DNA of 64,000 bases from Phreatobacter aquaticus (GCF_005160265.1 NZ_CP039865.1:3310828-3374827), one strand, 5' to 3'. Numbered from the stretch's first letter, positions 17,258 to 26,077 are shown. Made by a program: numbers and translations. The notes: generated from the sequence alone by a model not told the origin.

Positions 17258-18241
17258 ATGACCGCAGGTTTCGCCAGCACCAATGACATGAGCGACAAGA
17301 TCATCTCCTTCGAGGAGCTTGGTCCGGGCCTCTATGGCTATACCGCCGAGGGCGATCCGAATTCCGGCGTAGTGGTCGGTGACGACAGCGTGCTGGTCGT
17401 CGATGCCCAGGCGACGCCCGCCATGGCAGCCGATGTCATCGCGCGCATCCGCACGGTCACCGACAAGCCGGTGAAGCACATCGTTCTGTCGCACTATCAC
17501 GCGGTGCGCGTGCTCGGCGCCTCCGGCTACCACGGTGCCGAGATCATCGCGTCGGAAGCGACCCGCGACCTGATCGTGGAGCGGGGCCAGCAGGACATGG
17601 ATTCGGAGATCGGCCGCTTTCCGCGGCTGTTTCGTGGCCGCGAGAGCATTCCCGGCCTGACCTGGCCCCACATCACCTTCAAGAAGCAGATGACGCTCTG
17701 GATGGGCAAGCGCGAGGTCCAGATCATCCATGTCGGCCGCAGCCATTCGGCTGGCGACACGGTCGTCTGGCTGCCGAAGGAGAGGGTGATGTTCGCCGGC
17801 GACACCGTCGAGTTCGGCGCGACGCCCTATTGCGGCGACGCCCATTTCGCCGACTGGTCGGGCACGTTGGATGCCATCCGCAAGCTCGGGCCCCAGAAGC
17901 TGGTGCCGGGTCGCGGCCGCAGCCTGATGAACCCGACCGAAGTGGAGGAGGGGCTCTCCGGCACCGCCGCCTTCACCTCCGATCTCTTCGCCATCGCGAA
18001 GAAGTCCGTCGCCGCCGGCCACGATCTCGGCACGACCTATCATGCGGCCATGGAGGCCATGCGCCCGAAATACGGCCATTGGGTCATCTTCGAGCACTGC
18101 ATGCCGTTCAATGTGTCGCGGGCCTATGACGAGGCCAAGGGGCTCGACCATCCCCAGATCTGGACCGCCGAGCGCGACGTCGCCATGTGGCGCGCCTTGG
18201 AAAAGGGCCAGCCGATGAAGGATGCCGAGATCCGGCGGTAA
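17258..18241 (+). CDS. MBL-fold protein with altered metal motif
   Basis: A 327-residue metallo-beta-lactamase-fold protein, last in the SDR-EthD-flavoprotein operon. The canonical HxHxDH is replaced by HYHAVR (in LSHYHAVRVLGASGYHG), so the Asp and final His ligands of one metal site are missing. Later motifs HVGRSHSAGDTVVW and MFAGDTVEFG are conserved, which points to a mononuclear or reshaped centre rather than a dead protein. There is no signal peptide, so it should be cytoplasmic. A thioester, lactone or ring-opening hydrolase role in the pathway is possible, but unproven. AAGGA precedes the start. Confidence 0.82.
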   Translation: MTAGFASTNDMSDKIISFEELGPGLYGYTAEGDPNSGVVVGDDSVLVVDAQATPAMAADVIARIRTVTDKPVKHIVLSHYHAVRVLGASGYHGAEIIASEATRDLIVERGQQDMDSEIGRFPRLFRGRESIPGLTWPHITFKKQMTLWMGKREVQIIHVGRSHSAGDTVVWLPKERVMFAGDTVEFGATPYCGDAHFADWSGTLDAIRKLGPQKLVPGRGRSLMNPTEVEEGLSGTAAFTSDLFAIAKKSVAAGHDLGTTYHAAMEAMRPKYGHWVIFEHCMPFNVSRAYDEAKGLDHPQIWTAERDVAMWRALEKGQPMKDAEIRR

Positions 18242-18253
18242 ACAGGGGGAGCG

Positions 18254-18283
18254 TTCTCCCGGCCGTCCCGCCGGGAGAATTTG
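18254..18283 (+). terminator. Probable terminator of the SDR operon
   Basis: 10-bp stem TTCTCCCGGC (18254-18263) and GCCGGGAGAA (18270-18279), then TTTGG, 12 bases after the MBL gene stop codon. The short T-run makes it only moderately convincing. Confidence 0.65.
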
Positions 18284-18341
18284 GCACTGCAGCATTTCTG
18301 TCTCTATCATGGGCGGACGAGACTATTCGCCCGAGTGATAG

Positions 18342-19241
18342 ATGAACCTCCGCCAGCTCGAACTTCTGCGCGCCGTCATCCGTTGCGAGACAACGGTTGG
18401 CGCCGCGCGCGAACTGGGTCTGTCCCAGCCGGCGGTCTCCAACGCCATCAAGCATCTGGAGCAGCAGCTGGGCTTCGCGCTTTTCGAGCGGGTGAACAAC
18501 CGCCTGTTCCCGACGGCCGAGGCCCGCGCGCTTTATCAGGATTCCGAGCCGATCTTCCTGATGCATGCGGCGCTGGAGGCCAAGGTCCAGGATCTCCGCG
18601 ACACCAAGGCCGGCCAGATCCGCATTGTCGGCACACCGCCGCTCGGCTATGGCGCGATACCCTCCGCGCTCAGGCGGTTCCTCGCCAAGCGGCCCAAGGT
18701 CAAGGTCGCCTTCGACGTCCGCCGCCTGGAGCAGGTGGTGGAAACCGTCGAGATGGGTGTTGCCGAACTCGGCTTCGTGCTCGGCATCGGCGATCACCCG
18801 GCGCTTGATGTCGAACCGCTGCTGGCATCCCGCATGGTCTGCGTCGTGCGGCCCGATCATCCCTTGGCCGCCAAAGGGGTGGTGACGCCGGCCGATCTGC
18901 ATGGCGAGCCGTTCATCGCCCTCGAACGCGGTTCGCGGTTGGGCACGGCGGTCCGCGAAGCCTTCCAGCAGGCGGCTGTCCCCTACAATTTCGCGGTCGA
19001 GGTGCGCTATTGCCAGACCGCCTGCGTGCTGGCCGAAAACGGCGTCGGCGTCACGGTGGTCGATCCGTTCTCGCCCACGTGTAGTGGCCATTATGATCTG
19101 GTTGTCAGGCCGTTCGAGCCGGCAACGCCGGTCACTGCCTATGTTCTCAGGCCCAAAGGCCGGCCCGTTTCGCGGCTCGCCGAAGCCTTCCTGCGCGAGG
19201 TCAGGACGTCGCTGGAGGATGTAGCGCCACGCCTGGGTTGA
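18342..19241 (+). CDS. LysR-family transcriptional regulator
   Basis: A 299-residue LysR-type regulator: N-terminal winged helix-turn-helix (residues 1-60, LGLSQPAVSNAIKHLEQQLG) and a periplasmic-binding-protein-like effector domain (about 90-295). It lies directly upstream of, and in the same direction as, the carbamoylase/ABC/hydrolase operon, with a perfect palindrome in the gap. It is therefore the obvious regulator of that operon, responding to the imported compound. The same-strand rather than divergent arrangement is less common for LysR pairs, and read-through from this gene could contribute to operon expression. Confidence 0.9.
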   Translation: MNLRQLELLRAVIRCETTVGAARELGLSQPAVSNAIKHLEQQLGFALFERVNNRLFPTAEARALYQDSEPIFLMHAALEAKVQDLRDTKAGQIRIVGTPPLGYGAIPSALRRFLAKRPKVKVAFDVRRLEQVVETVEMGVAELGFVLGIGDHPALDVEPLLASRMVCVVRPDHPLAAKGVVTPADLHGEPFIALERGSRLGTAVREAFQQAAVPYNFAVEVRYCQTACVLAENGVGVTVVDPFSPTCSGHYDLVVRPFEPATPVTAYVLRPKGRPVSRLAEAFLREVRTSLEDVAPRLG

Positions 19242-19257
19242 GCGCGGCTGAACGAGG

Positions 19258-19305
19258 TATTTGCTCAGCAAATAGACATGCCCAAAAAATCATAGCTCTG
19301 GGCAT
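19258..19305 (+). promoter_or_regulatory. Putative LysR operator, two dyads
   Basis: A perfect palindrome TATTTGCT-C-AGCAAATA (19258-19274) is followed by a second inverted repeat ATGCCCA (19278-19284) and TGGGCAT (19299-19305) with a 14-base spacer. Both lie in the 145-base gap between the LysR gene and the carbamoylase gene. The pair resembles a recognition site plus activation site upstream of a LysR-controlled promoter. The rest of the gap shows no other feature. Confidence 0.6.
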
Positions 19306-19386
19306 TGCACGTCGGACCGGATGTGCAACATTTCGAACCGTCCCGCTTTTGCTCGCCTGCAATCGCTGTTCGATCGAGGACCCACC

Positions 19387-20367
19387 ATGCCCCGTATCCT
19401 GCGTGTCGCAGCTGCCCAGATGGGCCCCAACCAGCGGGCCGACAGCCGCGAGGCCATTCTCGCGCGGATGATCGCGCTGCTGGATCAGGCCGCCGACCAG
19501 GGCGCGCAGCTCGTCGTGTTCCCCGAGCTCGCCTTCACCACCTTCTTTCCGCGCTGGCTGCTGACGCCTGCCGAACTTGAAGCCTATTTCGAGCCGGCCA
19601 TGCCGAACCCGATGGTGTCGGCGCTGTTCGACCGGGCCCGCGAGCGCAAGATCGGCTTCTATGTCGGCTATGCCGAGAAAACCGCCGACGGCCACCATTT
19701 CAACAGCTCGATCACGGTTGGTCCGGATGGCGAACTGCTTGGCAAATACCGCAAGGTGCATCTGCCGGGCTCCGTCGAGCCGCGCATCGGCGACAAGTTC
19801 CAGCAGCTCGAGAAGCGCTATTTCGAGTATGGCGATCTTGGCTTTTCCGCCTTCTACGGCCCCGATGCTTGGGGCAGCCCGGTCACCGGCATGCTGGTCT
19901 GCAATGACCGCCGCTGGCCCGAGGCCTGGCGCTGCTACGGCCTCCAGTCGGTCGAGCTGATGCTGATCGGCTACAATTCGGCTGCCTATGATCCCAATGG
20001 CGGCAAGACCGAGAACGAGGAGCTGCGCACCTTCCACTCCACCCTTGCGGTCCAGGCCAATGCCTACATGAACGCGACCTGGGCGGTCTCGGTCGCCAAG
20101 GCGGGCAACGAGGACGGCTCAGGCCTCATCGGCGGCTCGCTGATCGTTGACCCGAACGGCGTCATCGTCGCCCAGGCGCAGTCGCTCGGCGACGAGGTTC
20201 TGGTCGCCGACATCGACCTCGACGCGTGCCGGCAGGGCAAGGAGAAGATGTTCAACTTCGCCGCCCACCGCCGGCCGGCGCAGTACAGCCGGATCGTCGA
20301 CCAGGTCGGCGCCGAGCCGCCGCCGGTCGGGACTCCGCTGAAGGTCGCGGGAGGGCAGGGGCGATGA
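19387..20367 (+). CDS. N-carbamoyl-D-amino-acid hydrolase
   Basis: A 326-residue nitrilase-superfamily enzyme that hydrolyses N-carbamoyl-D-amino acids to the amino acid, CO2 and ammonia. The catalytic triad is visible as Glu47 (VVFPELAFTTFFPRW), Lys123 (KYRKVHLPG) and Cys172 (VCNDRRWPEAW). FPELAxTTFFPRW and CNDRRWPE are hallmarks of the D-carbamoylase group rather than of nitrilases or beta-ureidopropionases. GAGGA precedes the start at 19387. It heads the operon and overlaps the ABC permease by four bases (ATGA). Carbamoylases follow a ring-opening step in hydantoin metabolism. No classical hydantoinase or hydantoin racemase is present here, which makes the NodB-fold hydrolase in the operon interesting. 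Confidence 0.9.
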   Translation: MPRILRVAAAQMGPNQRADSREAILARMIALLDQAADQGAQLVVFPELAFTTFFPRWLLTPAELEAYFEPAMPNPMVSALFDRARERKIGFYVGYAEKTADGHHFNSSITVGPDGELLGKYRKVHLPGSVEPRIGDKFQQLEKRYFEYGDLGFSAFYGPDAWGSPVTGMLVCNDRRWPEAWRCYGLQSVELMLIGYNSAAYDPNGGKTENEELRTFHSTLAVQANAYMNATWAVSVAKAGNEDGSGLIGGSLIVDPNGVIVAQAQSLGDEVLVADIDLDACRQGKEKMFNFAAHRRPAQYSRIVDQVGAEPPPVGTPLKVAGGQGR

Positions 20368-21218
20368 GCCAGGCTGTCTCCCGCACCGGCGCGCTGCCGG
20401 ATATTTCAGCCTACAAGCTGGTGCCCGACCGGCACTATGGCCGCTGGCTCGCCGCCATCGCGATCGTGGTGGTGCTGTTGATCCTGGGGCGTGCCTTCGC
20501 CCGCGGCCAGATCGAATGGCAATATGTCGGAACCTTCCTGACCGCCCGCGCCATCCTTGACGGCCTCGTCAACACGATCCTGATGACCATTGGCGCCATG
20601 TCGCTTGGCATCATCCTCGGTGTCGTGGTGGCCGTCATGCGCATGTCGCCGAACCCGGTCCTGAAGGGTGTGGCGCTCGGCTATGCCTGGCTGTTCCGCG
20701 GCACGCCGGTGATCCTCCAGCTGCTGCTCTGGTTCAATCTCGCGCTGATCTTTCCCCATCTCGGCATTCCCGGCGTCTGGAGTGTCCGGACCGTCGACGT
20801 CATGACGCCGGCAGTGGCAGCGCTTCTTGGCCTCGGCATCAACCAGGGCGCCTATACGTCGGAAGTCATGCGTGCAGGCATGCTGTCGGTCGATACCGGT
20901 CAGTATGAAGCCGCCAAAGCCATCGGTATGACGCGGCTGAAGTCGCTGCGCCGCATCGTCTTTCCGCAGGCCATGCGGGTGATCATTCCGCCGCTCGGCA
21001 ATGAGTTCATCGGCATGGTCAAGCTGACCTCGCTCGCCAGCGTCATCCAGTTCTCCGAGATCCTGCACAACGCGCAGAACATCTACTACGCCAATTCGCG
21101 GGTCATCGAGCTCTTGCTGGTGGCTGCCGTCTGGTACCTCGCGATTGTCTCGATCCTGACGCCGCTGCAGATGCTGCTGGAGCGCCATTTCGGCCGCGGT
21201 GCGGGAGTTGGGCGATGA
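20364..21218 (+). CDS. Polar amino-acid ABC transporter permease
   Basis: A 284-residue inner-membrane permease of the HisMQ/GlnP type, with about five hydrophobic segments. The cytoplasmic EAA loop is clear ([20 protein letters not shown]). It has an N-terminal cytoplasmic extension of roughly 35 residues ([20 protein letters not shown]), seen in polar amino-acid permeases of soil bacteria. It is the only permease in the operon, so it should form a homodimer. It overlaps the carbamoylase upstream and the ATPase downstream by four bases each, showing strict translational coupling. The cargo is probably an N-carbamoyl or cyclic ureide compound rather than a standard amino acid (inference from context). 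Confidence 0.9.
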   Translation: MSQAVSRTGALPDISAYKLVPDRHYGRWLAAIAIVVVLLILGRAFARGQIEWQYVGTFLTARAILDGLVNTILMTIGAMSLGIILGVVVAVMRMSPNPVLKGVALGYAWLFRGTPVILQLLLWFNLALIFPHLGIPGVWSVRTVDVMTPAVAALLGLGINQGAYTSEVMRAGMLSVDTGQYEAAKAIGMTRLKSLRRIVFPQAMRVIIPPLGNEFIGMVKLTSLASVIQFSEILHNAQNIYYANSRVIELLLVAAVWYLAIVSILTPLQMLLERHFGRGAGVGR

Positions 21219-21982
21219 CAACACCGCTCGTTTCCATCGTCGATGTCCACAAGACATTTGGCGCCTTCCAGGCCCTGAAAGGCGTCTCTCTGGACGTCAA
21301 GGCCGGCGAGGTCACCTGCATCATCGGCGCTTCGGGGTCCGGCAAGACGACGCTCTTGCGCTGCGTCAACCAGCTTGTCGCGATCGACAAGGGCGCCATC
21401 TGGGTCGATGGCGAATTGACAGGCTACCGGATCCTCGACGAGCGGCTCCATCGGCTTCCCGAGAAGGACATTGCCAGGCAGCGTCTCAAGACCGGGATGG
21501 TTTTCCAGCGCTTCAACCTGTTTCCGCACATGACGGCGCTCGAGAACATCATCGAGGGGCCGGTGCAGGTTCAGGGGCGGCCGAAGGCCGAGGCGGTCGA
21601 GGAGGCGAAGGCGCTTCTGGCGCGCGTCGGCATGAGCGAGAAGGCCGGCGCCTATCCGACCAATCTTTCGGGTGGCCAGCAGCAGCGCGTGGCGATTGCC
21701 CGCGCGCTCGCGATGAAACCCAAGCTGATGCTGTTCGACGAGCCGACTTCGGCACTCGATCCTGAACTGGTCGGCGAAGTGCTGGCCGTCATGAAGGAAC
21801 TGGCAGCTTCCGGCATGACCATGATTGTCGTCACCCACGAACTGGGCTTCGCCCGCGAGGTCGCCGACCGTGTCGTCTACATGGATCACGGCCTGATCAT
21901 CGAGAGCGGCACGGCAGCCGAGGTCCTTGGCGCACCGCAGGAGGCGCGGACCGCCGCTTTCCTGGCCGCTGTCCTGTCATGA
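21215..21982 (+). CDS. Polar amino-acid ABC transporter ATPase
   Basis: A 255-residue ATPase of the GlnQ/HisP type: Walker [13 protein letters not shown]-loop [11 protein letters not shown], signature [15 protein letters not shown], Walker [15 protein letters not shown] and switch VTHELGFA. All catalytic motifs are intact. A segment of about 15 residues before the Q-loop ([15 protein letters not shown]) resembles the longer version found in HisP-like proteins. It powers the neighbouring permease and probably serves both binding proteins of the operon. Confidence 0.93.
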   Translation: MTTPLVSIVDVHKTFGAFQALKGVSLDVKAGEVTCIIGASGSGKTTLLRCVNQLVAIDKGAIWVDGELTGYRILDERLHRLPEKDIARQRLKTGMVFQRFNLFPHMTALENIIEGPVQVQGRPKAEAVEEAKALLARVGMSEKAGAYPTNLSGGQQQRVAIARALAMKPKLMLFDEPTSALDPELVGEVLAVMKELAASGMTMIVVTHELGFAREVADRVVYMDHGLIIESGTAAEVLGAPQEARTAAFLAAVLS

Positions 21983-22034
21983 ACCGTCGCAACACCAAAA
22001 GAACCAGACACACAACCAATCCAGAGGAGCCGAC

Positions 22035-22859
22035 ATGCTGAAGCGACTGATGATCACCGCCGCCGCCTGCCTTGCCGCATCGGCCGCCATTGCGCAGGAA
22101 TTGCCCGCTGCCATCAAGACGCGCGGCTCCATCATTGCGGCCGTGGTGCCGAACTATCCGCCGCTTGAGATGAAGGACCCGGCGACGAACCAGCTGACCG
22201 GTTTCGACATCGAGCTTGGCAATGCCATCGCCGAGAAGCTCGGCGTGCGCATGCAGTGGCAGGAAACGAGCTTCGAGCAGATGCTGTCTGCGGTGAAGAC
22301 CGGCCGCGTCGACATCATTCTGTCCGGCATGTCCGACCTGCCGGCGCGCCAGGAGACGGCAACCTTCGTCAACTACATCCGCTCGGGCACCCAGTTCTTC
22401 ACGCAGCACAGCCGTGCCGCGGAGTTCCCTACACGCGAGTCGCTCTGCGGCAAGTCGGTGGGGGCCTCGCGCCGGACCTCGCTGCCGGCGGAGATCAAGG
22501 CCTTCTCGGATGCCAATTGCGTGGCCAAGGGCCGCCCGGAAATCCGCATCGTCGGCACCGAGGGCTCGGCCGATGCTCGCACGCAGCTGCGCCAGGGCCG
22601 TATCGACGCCGCCATGCAGGGCTCGGAGACGCTGCCCTACATCATGGGCATGGAGCCGAACACCTTCGCGCTGATCGGCGAGCCCACCCGCTGGACGCTG
22701 ATGGGCATCGCGACCGGCAAGGAAGAGACCCAGCTGCAGCAGGCGATTGTCAGCGCGCTGCGCCAGCTGATCGCGGACGGAACCTACAAGCGGCTGCTCG
22801 ACAAGTGGCAGCTCTCGACGAACGGACTTACCGAGGTGACCATCAATGCCGGCCAGTAA
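22035..22859 (+). CDS. ABC transporter substrate-binding protein 1
   Basis: A 274-residue periplasmic binding protein of family 3 (polar amino-acid type, SBP_bac_3). A Sec signal (MLKRLMITAAACLAASAAIAQ) is followed by the domain start VPNYPPLEMKDPATNQLTGF and the typical GFDIELGNAIAEKLG. GAGGAG precedes the start. Two cysteines in the mature chain (LCGKSVG and DANCVAKG) are conserved in the paralogue at 23757-24608, suggesting a shared disulfide. The last 14 bases overlap the NodB-fold hydrolase gene, so capture protein and enzyme are translated together. Confidence 0.9.
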   Translation: MLKRLMITAAACLAASAAIAQELPAAIKTRGSIIAAVVPNYPPLEMKDPATNQLTGFDIELGNAIAEKLGVRMQWQETSFEQMLSAVKTGRVDIILSGMSDLPARQETATFVNYIRSGTQFFTQHSRAAEFPTRESLCGKSVGASRRTSLPAEIKAFSDANCVAKGRPEIRIVGTEGSADARTQLRQGRIDAAMQGSETLPYIMGMEPNTFALIGEPTRWTLMGIATGKEETQLQQAIVSALRQLIADGTYKRLLDKWQLSTNGLTEVTINAGQ

Positions 22860-23727
22860 ATACGACGCCATTCCGCTTCTGCCCGCCAACCGGGCGCCGC
22901 TGTCGCCGGAATATCCCTGGCCGAATGGCAACAAGGCCGCGGTCTTCCTGTCCTTTGACGTCGACGCCGAAAGCGCCTGGACCGCCAAGGACCCGAAGAA
23001 CTACGAGCGCCTGGTGACGGTCTCCTACGGTGGCTTCGAGGCGCGCGTCGGCGTCGCCAAGCTGCTGGAGTTGCTGCGCCAGCAGGAGCTGAAGGCGACC
23101 TTCTTCATCACGGGCTGGTCCGTCGAGGCGCACCCCGCCATGTGCGAGGCGATCCTGAAAGATGGCCACGAGATCGGTCATCACGGCTTCCATCACCTGC
23201 TGCCCGATCCCGGCGACCCGCTGATCGTCGACGAACTGGAAAAGGGTCTGGACAGCCTGAAGCGTCGCCTCGGCGTCGTGCCTGTCGGCTATCGCGCGCC
23301 GCTCGGCGAGAGCTGCGAGGAATTGCGTGTGCTGCTGAAGCAGCACGGGTTCCTCTATTCCTCGTCCTGGCGCGACGATGTCCGGCCCTACCGGCATCTC
23401 CTCGCCGACAACACGCCCGGCATCATCGAGCTGCCGGTCACCATGACCTATGACGATTGGATGTACGGCCTGACCCACCGGTTCTCGCCGCGCCCGCTGT
23501 TTCCCCGCGAGCATGTCCTGTCGATCTGGAACGACGAACTGGCCGAGACCCGCGACTGGGGCGGCCTGATCACCACCGTTCTGCATCCGCAGGTCTCCGG
23601 CCGGCCGATGCGGCTGAAGCTGCTGCGCGAGTTCCTCGACGGCGTGAAGACCTACGGCGATGTGTGGATCACGACCGGCGAAGAGATCGCGAAGCATTTC
23701 GCGGCTTGCGAAGCCAAGTCGGCCTGA
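22846..23727 (+). CDS. NodB-fold (polysaccharide deacetylase family) hydrolase
   Basis: A 293-residue protein without a signal peptide, so cytoplasmic, which argues against peptidoglycan or chitin as substrate. Metal motif 1 is FDVDAE (Asp38, Asp40), motif 2 is HEIGHHGFHH (His112-His117 region) and motif 3 YRAP (Arg150). The overall pattern resembles the HpPgdA/PuuE branch of the family, which includes allantoinase and, as I recall, bacterial cyclic imidases that open ureide or imide rings. With a carbamoylase and an importer in the same operon, a ring-opening role on a hydantoin-like or imide compound is attractive (inference). It overlaps the binding-protein gene by 14 bases. A plain amide deacetylase remains possible. 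Confidence 0.82.
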   Translation: MPASKYDAIPLLPANRAPLSPEYPWPNGNKAAVFLSFDVDAESAWTAKDPKNYERLVTVSYGGFEARVGVAKLLELLRQQELKATFFITGWSVEAHPAMCEAILKDGHEIGHHGFHHLLPDPGDPLIVDELEKGLDSLKRRLGVVPVGYRAPLGESCEELRVLLKQHGFLYSSSWRDDVRPYRHLLADNTPGIIELPVTMTYDDWMYGLTHRFSPRPLFPREHVLSIWNDELAETRDWGGLITTVLHPQVSGRPMRLKLLREFLDGVKTYGDVWITTGEEIAKHFAACEAKSA

Positions 23728-23756
23728 CCTGTCCCTGAAACCCTGAGGAGAAGACC

Positions 23757-24608
23757 ATGACCCGGACAATGTCCCGTTTCCTGCCCCTGGCCATGGCCTT
23801 CTGCCTTGGACAGGCGGTGCCCGCGCTCGCCCAGGCGCCGATCGTGCTCCCGGATGCCATCCGCACGGCTGGCGTCGTGCGCATCGGTATCGAGGCGACC
23901 TATCCGCCGATGGCCTACAAGGACCCCGCGACCAATGAGCGGCGCGGCGTCAATGTCGATCTCGTCACCGAAATCGCCAAGGTGCTGGGCTTGCGCATCC
24001 AGTGGGAAGAGATGGCATTCGCCCAGCTCATCCCGGCGCTGACCACCGGCCGTATCGATTTCTCCGGTTCCTCGATGACCGACCTGCCATCGCGCCGCGA
24101 TCGGTTGAGCTTCGTCGACTATGTCTCGACGGGTCCGCAGATCTTCGCGCTCGCGGCTCAGTCGGCCGGCATCACCCAGCCGACCGATCTCTGCGGCAAG
24201 TCGATCGCCACCCCGCGCACGACCGCCTATTTCCCGACCCTGACGGCGTGGAGCCAGAAGAACTGCGTCGACCAGGGCAGGCCTGCCATCAATGTGGTCG
24301 GCACCGAGGGGGCTGCCGCCACCCGCACCGACCTGCGTCAGGCGCGCGTCAACGCCGCCGTGCTGGGCGCCGAATATGTCGTCTATCTGAGCCAGCAGGA
24401 GCCCAACACTTTCGTGCGTATCGGCCGCCCCATCGGCGTCAATATGTCGGGCATGGCCTTTCCGAAGGAATCGACCGTTCTGCGCGATGCCGTCGTTGCT
24501 GCGATCAACAAGCTGATCGCCGACGGGACCTATCTGGCGATCCTGAAGAAGCACGGCATTGAGGATCAGGCCCTGGCCACGGCAACGGTCGACGCCGGCC
24601 AGCCCTGA
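23757..24608 (+). CDS. ABC transporter substrate-binding protein 2
   Basis: A 283-residue family 3 periplasmic binding protein, paralogous to the one at 22035-22859: IEATYPPMAYKDPATNERRG matches VPNYPPLEMKDPATNQLTGF, and LCGKSIATPR with KNCVDQGRPAINVVGTEG matches the other's LCGKSVGASR and related stretch. The signal peptide ends PALAQ. Two binding proteins sharing one permease and ATPase suggests two related ligands or stereoisomers are imported. GAGGAG precedes the start, 29 bases after the hydrolase. Confidence 0.9.
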   Translation: MTRTMSRFLPLAMAFCLGQAVPALAQAPIVLPDAIRTAGVVRIGIEATYPPMAYKDPATNERRGVNVDLVTEIAKVLGLRIQWEEMAFAQLIPALTTGRIDFSGSSMTDLPSRRDRLSFVDYVSTGPQIFALAAQSAGITQPTDLCGKSIATPRTTAYFPTLTAWSQKNCVDQGRPAINVVGTEGAAATRTDLRQARVNAAVLGAEYVVYLSQQEPNTFVRIGRPIGVNMSGMAFPKESTVLRDAVVAAINKLIADGTYLAILKKHGIEDQALATATVDAGQP

Positions 24609-24676
24609 CCCCTGTCGATCGACCGGCGCTGCCAACGGGCTGTGCCGGTCGTTCCCCTGCATAGGCGAGTCCGTCC

Positions 24677-26077
24677 ATGAACATGCTCATCACACGGACT
24701 GTCGTCGTGACCGGCAATGCCGCGCACGATGTCCTGTCCAATGCGGCGATTGCCGTGATCGGCAACCGGATTGCCGCTGTCGGATCGACCTCCGAGCTGG
24801 AGCAGGCCTATCCGGATCTCGAGCGTTTCGACGCCCGCGGCCTCGCCGTCCTGCCGGGCTTCATCAACGCCCATACCCATACCGTCCTCCTTGCGCTGCG
24901 CGGCACGGTCGAGGACTGGTCTGGCGAGGCGATCTACCGCTACATGACGCCGGTGTCCTACGCGATGAGCGGCGAGGAGCGGTCGGTTCTGGCAGCGCTC
25001 GGTTGCCTGGAGGCGATCCGCTCTGGCACCACGACGCTGGTCGATCCGTTCCGGCACGTCACGACCTATGCCAAGGCCATGGCCGAGACCGGCATGCGGC
25101 TCTGGCTCACCGAATCCTGCGCCGACATCGACACCCGTCGCATCCGCCACGGCGAGTATGCGGTGGACGAGACCTTCGGTGCGGCCTTTCTGGAGCGCGC
25201 CGAGGCGCTGGTCGAAGGGTTTCATGGCAGCTATGGCGACCGCGTGCGCTGCCAGGCGGCGGCCCATGCGCCGGACAATTGCTCGCCCAAGATGCTGCGA
25301 TCCGTGCTCGATTTCGCGGCGAAGCACCAACTGACCCGCACCGTCCATCTGTCGCAAAGTCCGGGCGAGGTCGCAGCCGTCAAGGCGGCGCACGGACTGA
25401 CCTCGGCTGAATATCTTGATCGGGAGGGTTTCCTCGGCCCCGACCTGACCGCCGCTCACTGGACCTTCTGCACTGAGGCCGACATCGCGCTATTGGCCGA
25501 GCGCAAGGTTCGCATGGCCCATACGCCGGCCTCGATCTCCAGGCGCGGATTCCACAAGGTCCGCATTGGCCAGATCCGCGATGCCGGCGTCGAGGTGGTC
25601 TTCGGCACCGACAACATGAGCGAGGACATGTTCCAGGCCATGGCCTTCGGCTCCATCGTCCATCGGACGGGCAGGGGCCGGGAGGTCGAGGGCGGCGTGT
25701 CGCCAAGCCCCGACGAGGTGCTGGACAGCGTGACGACCATCGCTGCACGCTCGGTCGGTGCGGGCGATGAGATCGGCGCGATCAAGGTGGGCTACAAGGC
25801 CGACCTGACCTTTATCGATCTCAAGACGCCGGCGCTCCGGCCGATCGTCCGCCTGGTCTCCAACATCGTCCATTACGGCCATCCCGGCTGCGTCCATTCC
25901 GTCATGGTCGATGGTGAGTTCCTGATGCGCGACCGCAAGGTTCTCACCATCGACGAGGACGCGCTGATGGAAGAGGCCGACCGGGTGACCCGCCGTGTCT
26001 GGGAGCGGATGATGGCCGACAATCCCGACATCGCGCGGCCGGATGGCGAGCTCCAATGGCTCGGAACGGGCACCTGA
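24677..26077 (+). CDS. ATZ/TRZ-type amidohydrolase
   Basis: A 466-residue metal-dependent amidohydrolase of the TIM-barrel superfamily, in the group with S-adenosylhomocysteine/methylthioadenosine deaminases, guanine deaminase and the triazine hydrolases. Metal motif NAHTHT is at about residue 65-69, later ligands appear in VHLSQSPGE and AAHWTF, and the catalytic Asp is in FGTDNMSED. The beta-sandwich ends (VLSNAAIAVIGNRIAAVG and AGDEIGAIKVGYKADL) are present. Such enzymes hydrolyse amidine or amide bonds of heterocycles. It is last in the operon and could deaminate the heterocycle before ring opening. The exact substrate is unknown. Confidence 0.85.
   Translation: MNMLITRTVVVTGNAAHDVLSNAAIAVIGNRIAAVGSTSELEQAYPDLERFDARGLAVLPGFINAHTHTVLLALRGTVEDWSGEAIYRYMTPVSYAMSGEERSVLAALGCLEAIRSGTTTLVDPFRHVTTYAKAMAETGMRLWLTESCADIDTRRIRHGEYAVDETFGAAFLERAEALVEGFHGSYGDRVRCQAAAHAPDNCSPKMLRSVLDFAAKHQLTRTVHLSQSPGEVAAVKAAHGLTSAEYLDREGFLGPDLTAAHWTFCTEADIALLAERKVRMAHTPASISRRGFHKVRIGQIRDAGVEVVFGTDNMSEDMFQAMAFGSIVHRTGRGREVEGGVSPSPDEVLDSVTTIAARSVGAGDEIGAIKVGYKADLTFIDLKTPALRPIVRLVSNIVHYGHPGCVHSVMVDGEFLMRDRKVLTIDEDALMEEADRVTRRVWERMMADNPDIARPDGELQWLGTGT

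Noticed and set aside
22846-23727. Cell-wall or chitin deacetylase acting outside the cell
   Set aside because: No signal peptide or membrane anchor, and the operon context is small-molecule import; kept only as an alternative.
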